Positions 1 to 8,697 of a stretch of 64,000 nucleotides of DNA are shown piece after piece; position 1 is the stretch's first letter; each line of letters opens with the position of its first letter. The notes beneath the pieces were generated by a model, which was not told where the DNA came from, ran no database searches, and worked only from the letters and a program-made list of their open reading frames with translations. The position numbers and the translations under genes are program-made. Source of the DNA: Zetaproteobacteria bacterium (GTDB lineage: Bacteria; Pseudomonadota; Alphaproteobacteria; Micavibrionales; Micavibrionaceae); the NCBI GenBank assembly GCA_002747015.1, contig NVXI01000003.1:19053-83052 (forward strand), given 5' to 3'.

Positions 1-1132
1 TCTCTCGTTCAACAACAGCACGCAGTTGGGATTGAAATGCTGTCGGGGAGAATTTCTCTGCGTTTATGCGGCAATTTTTATATTTAATCTTATCACTAAT
101 TTCGCAAAATTTCTGAACAGCCTGCGCGAGAGACACTGCCGTTTGCATTTCAAAGAACAAGCCAGTTGCATGCTCCGGGTTTTGCTCATAACCAATCACT
201 GTTTCTAATGCGCCACCTGCACCAAAGGCAATTACTGGTGTTCCACAGGCTTGTGCCTCTACAGGCACAATGCCAAAATCCTCCTCCGCCGCAAAAACAA
301 AGGCCTTTGCCCGCTGCATATGATCTCTTAGTACTGCTGTTTCCTGATAGCCCAGAATTTCAATATTCGGCGCATTTTCTGCGATGACCTTAACCTTATG
401 CATTTCTGGACCATCACCAATAATTTTCAACTTTTTGTCCGGCAATTTTGCAAACGCAGCAGCAATCAAATCAATGCGCTTATACGGCACCATACGAGAC
501 GCCGTTAAAAAGAAATCATCTTTGGTATCACAATATTCAAATGAATCTATATCCGCAGGCGGGTAAATAACCTCTGACTCGCGGCGGTACACTTTCCAAA
601 TTCTGCGTCCAATATATTGAGAGTTTGCAATAAATACATCAACTCCATTTGCAGTTCTATAATCCCAAATACGGAATTTATGCAATAAATATTGTGCGAC
701 ATACCCCTTCAGCCCTTTATTAAGCCCGCTTTCTCTTAGATACTGATGCATGAAATCCCAAGCATAGCGTGTTGGGCTGTGTACGTAAGATATATGCGTT
801 TGCTCCGCACTTGTAATGACGCCTTTCGCCACAGCGTGACTGGACGATATAATTAAATCATAGTCCGACAGGTCAAAACTCTCAATTGCTTGCGGACAAA
901 ATGGCAATAATTTTCGATAATATTTTTTCACTTTCGGCCATTTATTTAAATAGCTCGTCGTGATTTTAGAATCGCCGAAAATCGCCCTTTGTTCATCATC
1001 AAGAAAATCGAATAATGTATAAATATCCGCGTTTGGATAAACGTATAATATCTGCTCCAAAACACGCTCTGCACCGGCGATAAGGGGCAGCCAATCATGA
1101 ATGACAGCAACTTTAAGAGGGGGAGTATCCAT
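1..1132 (-). CDS. GT4-family glycosyltransferase (WbaZ-like), 3' end outside window
   Basis: Reading the minus strand from an ATG at 1132 gives an open frame of 377 codons that leaves the window without a stop, so the C terminus is missing. The N terminus carries the GT-B signature HDWLPLIAGAERVL (residues 12-25). The C-terminal nucleotide-sugar domain starts near residue 205 (LTASRMVPYKRID) and contains the E-x7-E motif EDFGIVPVE near residue 285, followed by a GTPVIAFGAGG stretch typical of family 4 retaining transferases. These features are known from mannosyl- and other sugar transferases that build O-antigen or exopolysaccharide at the cytoplasmic face of the inner membrane. Neighbouring manC supports GDP-mannose as the donor, but this is inference. 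There is no obvious strong ribosome binding site. Confidence 0.85.
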   Translation of the reverse strand, partial: MDTPPLKVAVIHDWLPLIAGAERVLEQILYVYPNADIYTLFDFLDDEQRAIFGDSKITTSYLNKWPKVKKYYRKLLPFCPQAIESFDLSDYDLIISSSHAVAKGVITSAEQTHISYVHSPTRYAWDFMHQYLRESGLNKGLKGYVAQYLLHKFRIWDYRTANGVDVFIANSQYIGRRIWKVYRRESEVIYPPADIDSFEYCDTKDDFFLTASRMVPYKRIDLIAAAFAKLPDKKLKIIGDGPEMHKVKVIAENAPNIEILGYQETAVLRDHMQRAKAFVFAAEEDFGIVPVEAQACGTPVIAFGAGGALETVIGYEQNPEHATGLFFEMQTAVSLAQAVQKFCEISDKIKYKNCRINAEKFSPTAFQSQLRAVVERE

Positions 1133-1200
1133 TCGTTTTATCCTTAAACTATATTATGCGACAAATTACTGTAGCCGCAATATTTTGGCAAGCTCCCAAA

Positions 1201-1237
1201 CAAAAATAAAGCTCCAATTAAAAATAAGAGCTTTATT
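1201..1237 (-). terminator. Intrinsic terminator of the beta-helix protein gene
   Basis: A perfect 10-bp inverted repeat (arms 1205-1214 and 1228-1237, 13-nt loop) is followed on the minus strand by a T-rich tract. It lies about 35 bases past the stop of the large beta-helix gene and would separate it from the glycosyltransferase gene downstream. Confidence 0.7.
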
Positions 1238-1270
1238 AAAACATATTAAATGATCTTAAAAAATGTCTGG

Positions 1271-4200
1271 TTAACCACCTGTTGACGTTTCACAGGCCGA
1301 TGCGCCTGCGATGCTGTCTTCTAATGTTCCGCCGAAGCTATATGTAACCGCCCCACCAGAAAGAGAGCCCACAACATCACCAAGACATGTCACATCCTTG
1401 CTGCTTGTGCCCTCATCATCGCCACCTGCCTCTGGATTAATATTGGCAAGGTCTTGAGCCTCACCACCATCTGTACCGGCAGCTGGTGCAATATCATTCA
1501 AATCGCCGAAATCACCAACTGATGGTAACCCTGTGATATCCAGACGAGTTCTAGTCTCAGCACGATCACCAGCAAGTGGGTTAAAGAAAAAGTCTTCAAA
1601 ATTTGTGACCGTCAGCGCGGCAACATCTGGCACAGCCCCTGCAAAAATCTGACCACGACCATTAACAGTTACATCATCCGCATCATAAAGCCGCTCTTCA
1701 ATAAAATTCAAATTCGTCGCAGATAATACATTGCCAAATGCCGCAGGGACTAGCCCATCAAAAGAAGCATTCGTCCCATCAATCACGATAGGGTCACTGG
1801 TTATATCATCCAATATCGCACCATCTTCAAATCGAACGTAGAAACTATCATTCGGTGTATAACCCTCAAATACTGTAGATCCTAATGTTTCACCAACGAT
1901 ACGTAGGCCAGTTCCACCGCTAATATCAGTATCAATACGTGCTGCAACCGGGAAAGGATTATACGACACATCATCAAATTGCATCGCGACAGCCGGCAAG
2001 CCAGTTGTGTTAACAAAAGTGTTTAGATTATCCACATCACTTACATCAATATCACCGCTTTCAAAACGCGCACCAGCAGATCCGCTAAGATGACCATTAT
2101 CTGTCAGCGTATTCCCCTGAAACAACACATCCCCGTTGCGCGCACCAGAAATATAAGCACCATTGCCATAGCTGTCACTAATATCATTTTCCGTGAATGT
2201 CAGATCATCAATATTGACACTTTGAATACCATCATCACCAGAATTTGAAACTGTATTACCAGAAATCACAGCAGAAGAAGGGGCTGGTTCTGATACCAGA
2301 CGCGCAAAGTCAAGAGTATCTTGCAGTGGTAATCTAAGGTCAGGAAAAAGCTCCGCGCCCGAAACATAAATACCATCATTTTCAGACTCATCCACTGTAT
2401 TATTCAAAACCCTAATCTGAGAAGTGTTTTCGGCATCAATGCCATCATCGCCTGAATATTTAATTATATTGCCACGAATACTGACATTGGCACTATCTTC
2501 AACGTCAACACCGTCATCACCAGCGCGGAAGATATAATTATGCGCGATTTTTGAAGACCCACTATTGGATACTTCGATACCGTTTCCATCGCTGCTGCCA
2601 CGGCTTTTACCTGTGTGGCTGATATCATTATAGGTAATTGCGGCTCCCTGATTACCATCAACATCAACACCGTCATCACCAGTATTATAGACAATATTAC
2701 CAAAGATATTCGCAGCCCTGCCACCGTTGATATCAATACCATCATCACCAGCAGTGTCGATAAAGTTACCCATAATATCCGTATTCCAACCACCAGAGAT
2801 ATGAATACCATCCATGCCTGCATAAATAATCGCATTATCAACAATGTCTAAGAACTTAGAATTTTGAGCCTCGATCGCATTTCCGCGCGTACCAACAATA
2901 ATAGTATTCAAAAGAGACACATTATCTGCGCCAACAACACGAACACCTGTCACACCGCCTTCAACTTTGAAACCATCAAGGGTCACATTATCGGCAGTAA
3001 TGTTAAATCCTGTTCCTCTTGGTAGAACAACACTTTCCGCACCGCGCAATCCTGTTCCTTCGATACCGGCATTCGCGCCCAGCAATGTCACTTCTTTATA
3101 AACATTAACATCTTCTAGATATGTCCCAGCAGCCACGTTCACCGTTGCATCAAGGTAAGCCGCAACATCTATACCATCTTGAATTTGCGCTGCGTCACTT
3201 TGTACATTAACCGTCCCTGCATTACCCGTAATTAACGGCGCATTCAAATCACCATTCAAATTCACAAGCGGTGAATTGAAATTGATGCTGGTTGTTGCGT
3301 TTACTGAACCGTCAAGGACATTAATATCCCCTGTCACTGGACTTGTATTGACATTCAAGTTCACAAAATCATTACGACCAGAAAAGTTCACCGTTGAGGC
3401 AGCCAAAGCAGAAAGATTAACGTTATCAATATGTGATACATCTGCGTTACTGATATTGATGTCAGTGGTGTTTGAATCAACAGCGACCGGATTACCGGTA
3501 TTCAAAGTATCGGCCACGATGTTATCCAGCTCCCCCTGATCTAGTTGCATATCACCAGCAGCATCACCAAGACCAATCACACCATCGGAAGAACGTTCAA
3601 AATTTACCGCCCCTAGACCGTTATCCGCGTTTATTGATGTCCCGTCATAAACATCAACATAATCCACGCCAGAGAACGTAATGTCGCCTGCGCTTTTAAG
3701 TTCCGCGTCATCACCAAGAAATTCAACAATATTCGTGTCACCAGTTGCGGCATCAGAGTCAGCATCAGCGTTAAAAGTCATATTGCCGTCCAATGTTTCA
3801 ACAACAACATCTTCACGGAAGATAACGTCATCTACCGCATTTACTTCCAATGTGTTGAAACGGTTTGTTCCTTCATCAAATTCAACGTCACCCTCATTTT
3901 TATGACCCTTGTCACCAGGGATATAGCTTAGGGCGTTTAACTGAACAGAGCCAGAGATCGACGCGGTTGTGTCAATTGATCTTACATTAATTTCAGTAAT
4001 GTTGTTCTCGGACGCCGAAGCATTCCCGATAATCAAATTTTCTGTTTCTGTTTTATCAATCGTTGCCTGACTAACACGCAGACCGCCGCTTTTGTTACCA
4101 ACGGACACGCGCCCTTGCGTCAAACGTTCAATTTGAACAGTCCCACCAACGCCTTTTGCCTTAATGAAAGTCGCAGAATCAACGGGGAAGAATATGTTGT

Positions 4201-5221
4201 CTGTTTGAAGCGTCACTTTACCGCCTGCACCCGCAGTGCCAGAGGCATCAATATCCGCCGCACCCGTGGCAAGAATTCGTTCACCCCGCACTTCAATTTC
4301 ACCGCCTTGCGTACCCGTTGCATCCAATGTGCCAGAAACAGCAACCGTGCCTTGCGTACCACCAGATAGAATAATTTTCCCGCCCACTTGTGTTGCAGAT
4401 GCAACACTGATGAGACCTGTGTTATTTACGATATTATCGACAGTGCCTTTCGCGGCAAGAGCCGTCATTTGCACAAAGCCACCTTCGGCAATAATATCAC
4501 CGTTATTTTCAAGCAAGGCATCTGCAAGCTGACCATCAAGAGTAAGCTCCAACAAACCATCACCATATAAATCAACAGTCACAGTTTTTGCCGCGCCCAT
4601 TTGAACACGTCCAAGAGTGGCATTAATAACAGCATTATTTGTAACATGTGATGCAACAAATGCGACCAAGCCAGCCTCAGCGACTGTAATCGTACCGTTG
4701 ACGCCAATATATCCGCCCTCATCAACATCTGTGATTTCAAGCTGCCCGCCATCCATAATATCATCAACAGAGATATTACCAGTTGTGGCAACAATACTTT
4801 GCACATCTATTTGGGAATCTGGACCAAAGAACACACCATCTTTATCGATGATAACAATTTTCATATTTGAATTAAGATTACCATTTAATGTTGTTTCGAT
4901 GTTCGCGCGATTATCACGATATGCAAATGTTGCACTATTATCACCCGTCACGTTAACCGTGTGACCAGTATAAATATCCGCGTTTCCTTCAACAAAACCA
5001 TTACCGCCTGTGACCGTAATATCTGTAACGCCCGCAACGGACGTATCCTTGCCAACATTACCATCTAAAACAACATCATAATCCCATGAATTTGTCGGTA
5101 TGGATTGTGCAGATGCATATGCAGGCGCCAATAACATACCGGCGACAAACGCCGTTGTTGACATCAAAAATTTTCTGGATTTTTTCTGGGTATTATTTTG
5201 TTTTTTTGAATTCGTATACAC
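1271..5221 (-). CDS. Large secreted beta-helix protein with filamentous-haemagglutinin-like N terminus
   Basis: About 1316 residues. After a basic N terminus there is a signal peptide ending near ASA-QS. Residues about 45-170 resemble the TPS secretion domain of filamentous haemagglutinins (NMKIVIIDKDGVFFGPDS, then SIVATTGNIS), although the usual NPNGI motif is changed. The middle is Gly/Asn/Val-rich haemagglutinin-like repeats. Residues about 740-1050 are parallel beta-helix (NosD/PbH1-like) rungs of 22-24 residues with a repeated GDDGI(D/Q) corner. The C terminus has two cysteines 30 residues apart. It is probably an exported surface adhesin or polysaccharide-active protein; no TpsB transporter is in the window. 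Start: a TTG at 5236 is possible, but a GTG at 5221 has GAGGA about 8 bases upstream and is preferred. No exact function can be given. Confidence 0.8.
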   Translation of the reverse strand: MYTNSKKQNNTQKKSRKFLMSTTAFVAGMLLAPAYASAQSIPTNSWDYDVVLDGNVGKDTSVAGVTDITVTGGNGFVEGNADIYTGHTVNVTGDNSATFAYRDNRANIETTLNGNLNSNMKIVIIDKDGVFFGPDSQIDVQSIVATTGNISVDDIMDGGQLEITDVDEGGYIGVNGTITVAEAGLVAFVASHVTNNAVINATLGRVQMGAAKTVTVDLYGDGLLELTLDGQLADALLENNGDIIAEGGFVQMTALAAKGTVDNIVNNTGLISVASATQVGGKIILSGGTQGTVAVSGTLDATGTQGGEIEVRGERILATGAADIDASGTAGAGGKVTLQTDNIFFPVDSATFIKAKGVGGTVQIERLTQGRVSVGNKSGGLRVSQATIDKTETENLIIGNASASENNITEINVRSIDTTASISGSVQLNALSYIPGDKGHKNEGDVEFDEGTNRFNTLEVNAVDDVIFREDVVVETLDGNMTFNADADSDAATGDTNIVEFLGDDAELKSAGDITFSGVDYVDVYDGTSINADNGLGAVNFERSSDGVIGLGDAAGDMQLDQGELDNIVADTLNTGNPVAVDSNTTDINISNADVSHIDNVNLSALAASTVNFSGRNDFVNLNVNTSPVTGDINVLDGSVNATTSINFNSPLVNLNGDLNAPLITGNAGTVNVQSDAAQIQDGIDVAAYLDATVNVAAGTYLEDVNVYKEVTLLGANAGIEGTGLRGAESVVLPRGTGFNITADNVTLDGFKVEGGVTGVRVVGADNVSLLNTIIVGTRGNAIEAQNSKFLDIVDNAIIYAGMDGIHISGGWNTDIMGNFIDTAGDDGIDINGGRAANIFGNIVYNTGDDGVDVDGNQGAAITYNDISHTGKSRGSSDGNGIEVSNSGSSKIAHNYIFRAGDDGVDVEDSANVSIRGNIIKYSGDDGIDAENTSQIRVLNNTVDESENDGIYVSGAELFPDLRLPLQDTLDFARLVSEPAPSSAVISGNTVSNSGDDGIQSVNIDDLTFTENDISDSYGNGAYISGARNGDVLFQGNTLTDNGHLSGSAGARFESGDIDVSDVDNLNTFVNTTGLPAVAMQFDDVSYNPFPVAARIDTDISGGTGLRIVGETLGSTVFEGYTPNDSFYVRFEDGAILDDITSDPIVIDGTNASFDGLVPAAFGNVLSATNLNFIEERLYDADDVTVNGRGQIFAGAVPDVAALTVTNFEDFFFNPLAGDRAETRTRLDITGLPSVGDFGDLNDIAPAAGTDGGEAQDLANINPEAGGDDEGTSSKDVTCLGDVVGSLSGGAVTYSFGGTLEDSIAGASACETSTGG

Positions 5222-5382
5222 GTTGAATGTCCTCAATTTAAATTATTTATCATCTTGAAGGATCGTATATCTTTGCCTTACGCCTTCAAATGGCATTCTA
5301 TCTATCTTGTCGCTTATGATATGCGACAGGTATAGATGCCTCGCGTTTTATGACATCTTTCAGAATATAATGCAATAAATAG

Positions 5383-5397
5383 TTAAGGAAACCTTAA
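5383..5397. repeat. Short perfect inverted repeat upstream of the beta-helix gene
   Basis: TTAAGG-AAA-CCTTAA lies in the 270-base gap between manC and the large beta-helix gene, about 165 bases before that gene's start. It could be an operator or a small hairpin in the leader. There is no direct evidence for either. Confidence 0.35.
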
Positions 5398-5493
5398 TTG
5401 TTTATGTAAAAACCTTTATGAGGGGCATTTTGATCCGCAAAAAATAAAAGCCCCATTTGAGACACGCAATAAATAGTGCCTTTATATAAGGTA

Positions 5494-6897
5494 TCAGACA
5501 CGCCCATACTGGTCTTCCAGCCTGATAATATCATCTTCCCCCAAATAGCTACCCGTTTGCACCTCTATGATTTCAAGATCAATCTTACCAGGGTTTTCAA
5601 GTGCATGAACAATGCCCAGCGGCAAATAAACGGATTCGTTTTCCGTAACCGTCAAAACATCATCCCCTTTTGTCACATATGCAGTCCCCTTCACCACGAC
5701 CCAATGCTCTGAGCGATGATGATGTTTTTGCAAAGACAACTTTGCGCCCGGCTTTACCGTAATGCGCTTAACCTGATCGCGTTCCCCCATACAAATAGAG
5801 TCGTAATGCCCCCATGGACGATAAACTGTACGATGATGCTTGGCCTCAGGACGTCCCGTCGCCTTTAATATATCCACTATTTGCTTCACATCTTGAACTT
5901 TGTTTTTATCCGCAACTAAAATAGCATCCTGCGTCTCTATAACAATCAATCCCTCAACGCCCAAAACAGCAACCAGCTTATTCTGGCTATAAATCAGGTT
6001 ATTTTTACTGTCGCGTACAATCACATCGCCTTTGCACGCATTACCATTCACATCCTTCGCAGCAACATTCCATACTGAGTCCCATGCACCAATATCGCTC
6101 CATGATGCGTCAAGAGCAACAACCACACCATTTTTTGTATGCTCCATCACCGCATAATCAATAGAAATATCAGGGCATTTCTCAAATGCATCTTTATTAA
6201 GTCGATCAAAGTCAAGATCAACCTTAGCATTATCAATTGAGTTTTTCACACATTCTAACAATTTAGGCTGCAATTTTTCTAATTCCGCCAAAAAGCTGGA
6301 CGCACGAAAACAGAACATCCCGCCATTCCACAGATACTGACCGCTTTTCACAAATTTTTCAGCCGTATCCTGATCCGGTTTTTCCTTGAAATCCGCAATC
6401 TCATTGACATCCATTTCAAGTGACTTACCCAACTCTATATAACCATAGCCTGTATGTGCCTCCGTCGGTGTAACACCGAACGTCACCAAGCGCCCCTCTT
6501 CCGCCAACCTTTTGGCAATTTTCACCGCAGATCCAAAGGCATCAACATTTTCGATAATATGATCCGCAGGCAACACAATTAAAATAGGATCATCACCATC
6601 CTTCATCGCAACTAACGCCGCCGCCGCAATCGCAGGTGCAGTATTTCGCCCGACAGGTTCCAGAATAATGTTTTGCGCCGCACACCCAATATCACGCAAA
6701 TTTTCGGCAACAATAAAGCGATGCTCATCATTACAAACAACGATCGGGTCAAGTGATCCCAAATGCTTTAAACGGCTGACCGTCTCTTGAAACAATGTCT
6801 TATCCGTATGAAGTGCCAAAAACTGTTTGGGGTATAGCGGCCTGGATAGCGGCCACAGCCTTGTTCCTGAGCCACCTGACAAAATAACGGGTATCAT
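5494..6897 (-). CDS. manC: Mannose-1-phosphate guanylyltransferase / mannose-6-phosphate isomerase
   Basis: A bifunctional enzyme of about 467 residues (ManC/CpsB/AlgA type) that makes GDP-mannose from mannose-1-phosphate and GTP and can also interconvert fructose-6-P and mannose-6-P. The N-terminal nucleotidyltransferase has GGSGTRLWPLSR at residues 8-19 and a downstream EKPD motif. The C-terminal cupin (residues about 350-467) holds RPWGHYDSI and the metal-binding KHHHRSEHW. The length is normal for the family. Start: the frame opens at a TTG at 6918, but the ATG at 6897 has AAGGA 8 bases upstream and gives the usual MIPVILSGG start. It supplies GDP-mannose for nearby polysaccharide genes, such as the glycosyltransferase at the window start. 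The gene stands alone. Confidence 0.95.
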   Translation of the reverse strand: MIPVILSGGSGTRLWPLSRPLYPKQFLALHTDKTLFQETVSRLKHLGSLDPIVVCNDEHRFIVAENLRDIGCAAQNIILEPVGRNTAPAIAAAALVAMKDGDDPILIVLPADHIIENVDAFGSAVKIAKRLAEEGRLVTFGVTPTEAHTGYGYIELGKSLEMDVNEIADFKEKPDQDTAEKFVKSGQYLWNGGMFCFRASSFLAELEKLQPKLLECVKNSIDNAKVDLDFDRLNKDAFEKCPDISIDYAVMEHTKNGVVVALDASWSDIGAWDSVWNVAAKDVNGNACKGDVIVRDSKNNLIYSQNKLVAVLGVEGLIVIETQDAILVADKNKVQDVKQIVDILKATGRPEAKHHRTVYRPWGHYDSICMGERDQVKRITVKPGAKLSLQKHHHRSEHWVVVKGTAYVTKGDDVLTVTENESVYLPLGIVHALENPGKIDLEIIEVQTGSYLGEDDIIRLEDQYGRV

Positions 6898-7065
6898 AAA
6901 TTCATCCTTCAATAACAATCAACTAAAGCAAACGAGATCATAAACCCCATTTTCAATTAAGTACAACAATTTCCACGGCTCTTGTGAAAAACAACCCCCC
7001 TTACTTATCTGAATAAAACCTGATAAATACAGAGGTTAACGTAAACAATACATTTGAGGGCTATC

Positions 7066-8268
7066 TTGGCACGCCAGAAACTTTTTCCACTTATATTTAT
7101 GATCGCAATATCATTTGTGCCGATATTGTCGATTCACTTACCACGCGCATTGAGCTTCCTGCCGATCATGATCGGCTTAGTCATGAGTCTTTGGTGGATT
7201 TTAATAAAGAAAGAACACCTTAAGCACTGCACGCCATATATACTTTGCATTTTCTGCATTGCTGGGCTTTGTATTATCAGCACATTATGGTCCGTATCAC
7301 CAATAGAATCTTACAGCAAGGCCTTGAAATCTTCTGCAATATTACTCTTCAGTATCCCATTGTTTAATCTTGCCCGCACAATACAGATCAGCGCCCTAAA
7401 GCCTTTCTTATGGCTGTTTCCCGCTGGCGTCACATTATCCGCCCTACTTTGCAGCTTTGACCTCGCCTTTAATTTACCGATATACCAAGTCATTCACCAT
7501 GTTGGTGAAGATTATCGTATCAACACCGCCGTCATGAATAGAGGGGTTATATGCACAACATTATCCTATTTCGCTGCATTTTTATTTATACACCACATGG
7601 AAAACCCTAAGCGCATAAAATACGGCCTAATCACCGTGATGACAGCCAGCGTTTTAACAATGCTCGCGCTGACACAAAGCCAGTCTGGACAGACTTCCTT
7701 TCTGATCGGCGGGTTAACACTACTGTTCTTTCCGCACAAAATGAAAGCCTCATACACCATTTTAACTCTCAGCATTATATTGGCAATGTTCCTGACGCCT
7801 TATATGGTGACCATGCTCTATGATGCCCTTATTGATAATGCACAAACAATTCCATGGCTGAAAAATGCCTATGCAGGCAACCGTCTGGAAATTTGGGAAT
7901 TCGTCATGCGCTATGCCCTAGACAGTCCGCTTTATGGATATGGAATGGAGGCCACGCGTTACATTACAGATTTTCATCACAAACACATCTATCATCCAGA
8001 TACAAGCGTATTACACCCGCATAACTTCTCAATTCAGGTTTGGATAGAATTTGGCCTAATCGGCATTATTGCCGCCAGCGGATTCTTTATATTTACAATA
8101 CGAGCAATACAAATTTCAGATCTCTGCGAGAGAAAAACAATCATGGCTGTGTTCATTGCAACATTATCCGTCGCATCTATTGGCTATGGCTTATGGCAGA
8201 GTTGGTGGCTTGGGGAATTTATATTTCTCGCTGCCATATCCGCAACTATGTCACGCAAAACAGAGTAA
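7066..8268 (+). CDS. O-antigen ligase / polymerase-like membrane protein
   Basis: About 400 residues with some ten hydrophobic segments and a large loop near residues 265-325 holding GNRLEIWEFVMRYA, SPLYGYGMEATR and HPHNFSIQVWIEFG. This layout is that of the Wzy_C/O-antigen ligase family (WaaL, Wzy), inner-membrane enzymes that transfer or polymerise undecaprenyl-linked glycans at the periplasmic face. The His-x-His-Asn region is the family hallmark. Start: a TTG at 7054 is open, but the TTG at 7066 has GAGGG five bases before it. The gene is divergent from manC and probably part of the same surface-glycan functions. WaaL and Wzy cannot be told apart from sequence alone. Confidence 0.8.
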   Translation: MARQKLFPLIFMIAISFVPILSIHLPRALSFLPIMIGLVMSLWWILIKKEHLKHCTPYILCIFCIAGLCIISTLWSVSPIESYSKALKSSAILLFSIPLFNLARTIQISALKPFLWLFPAGVTLSALLCSFDLAFNLPIYQVIHHVGEDYRINTAVMNRGVICTTLSYFAAFLFIHHMENPKRIKYGLITVMTASVLTMLALTQSQSGQTSFLIGGLTLLFFPHKMKASYTILTLSIILAMFLTPYMVTMLYDALIDNAQTIPWLKNAYAGNRLEIWEFVMRYALDSPLYGYGMEATRYITDFHHKHIYHPDTSVLHPHNFSIQVWIEFGLIGIIAASGFFIFTIRAIQISDLCERKTIMAVFIATLSVASIGYGLWQSWWLGEFIFLAAISATMSRKTE

Positions 8269-8697
8269 TACCCTCTACGCATACAAAAGAATCATCCTGT
8301 ACCAAAGACCGCACAAGTTAAGCAACAGACCGTGCCAACATTATAAAAACAATATTATGCATAATAATACGCATTTAATGTATTTCATAATACTTACCAG
8401 TCTCATTACTTATCAAATACTTAACTTATTTTATTTATTTAGGAAAAAGTTTGCATTCCGGAGGTAAAAAGCGTAACTTCCAGAAGTTGGTAATGCAGAG
8501 ATGACGATTAATGTCACAATTTACCAGCAAACAGGGAGAGGATTACACAAGCAGGAAATTTATTTTCTGGCGGTGTAACGATTAGGGCTTTAATTTTATT
8601 TGAGTTTAAATCAATCCTCTAAAGTATAAATTTAGATTAAGGGTTTTCTTTTTTGTTCGCTAAAACATAGCAACAAAAGGAGATAGAGTATTTTAAC
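8269..8697. other. Non-coding gap with nested inverted repeats
   Basis: No gene is supported in these 429 bases. Between 8452 and 8516 there are nested inverted repeats: an outer TGCATT/AATGCA pair (8452-8457 with 8492-8497), an inner AACTTC-CA-GAAGTT (8475-8488), and a TGAC/GTCA hairpin (8502-8516). A weak promoter-like pair, TTGAGT (8600-8605) and TATAAA (8625-8630) with a long 19-base spacer, precedes the next gene. Confidence 0.4.

Noticed and set aside
2200..2800. DNA-level repeats (CCATCATCACC) as a repeat array or CRISPR
   Set aside because: They are in-frame codons of the GDDG beta-helix rungs inside one long reading frame.
2464..2844. 126-codon minus-strand frame rich in Met/Ile/Leu inside the beta-helix gene
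   Set aside because: An alternative frame of the repetitive GDD codons, without start signals.
5420..5460. Terminator after manC (GGGGC/GCCCC pair)
   Set aside because: The stem is short with a large loop and no T tract on the minus strand.
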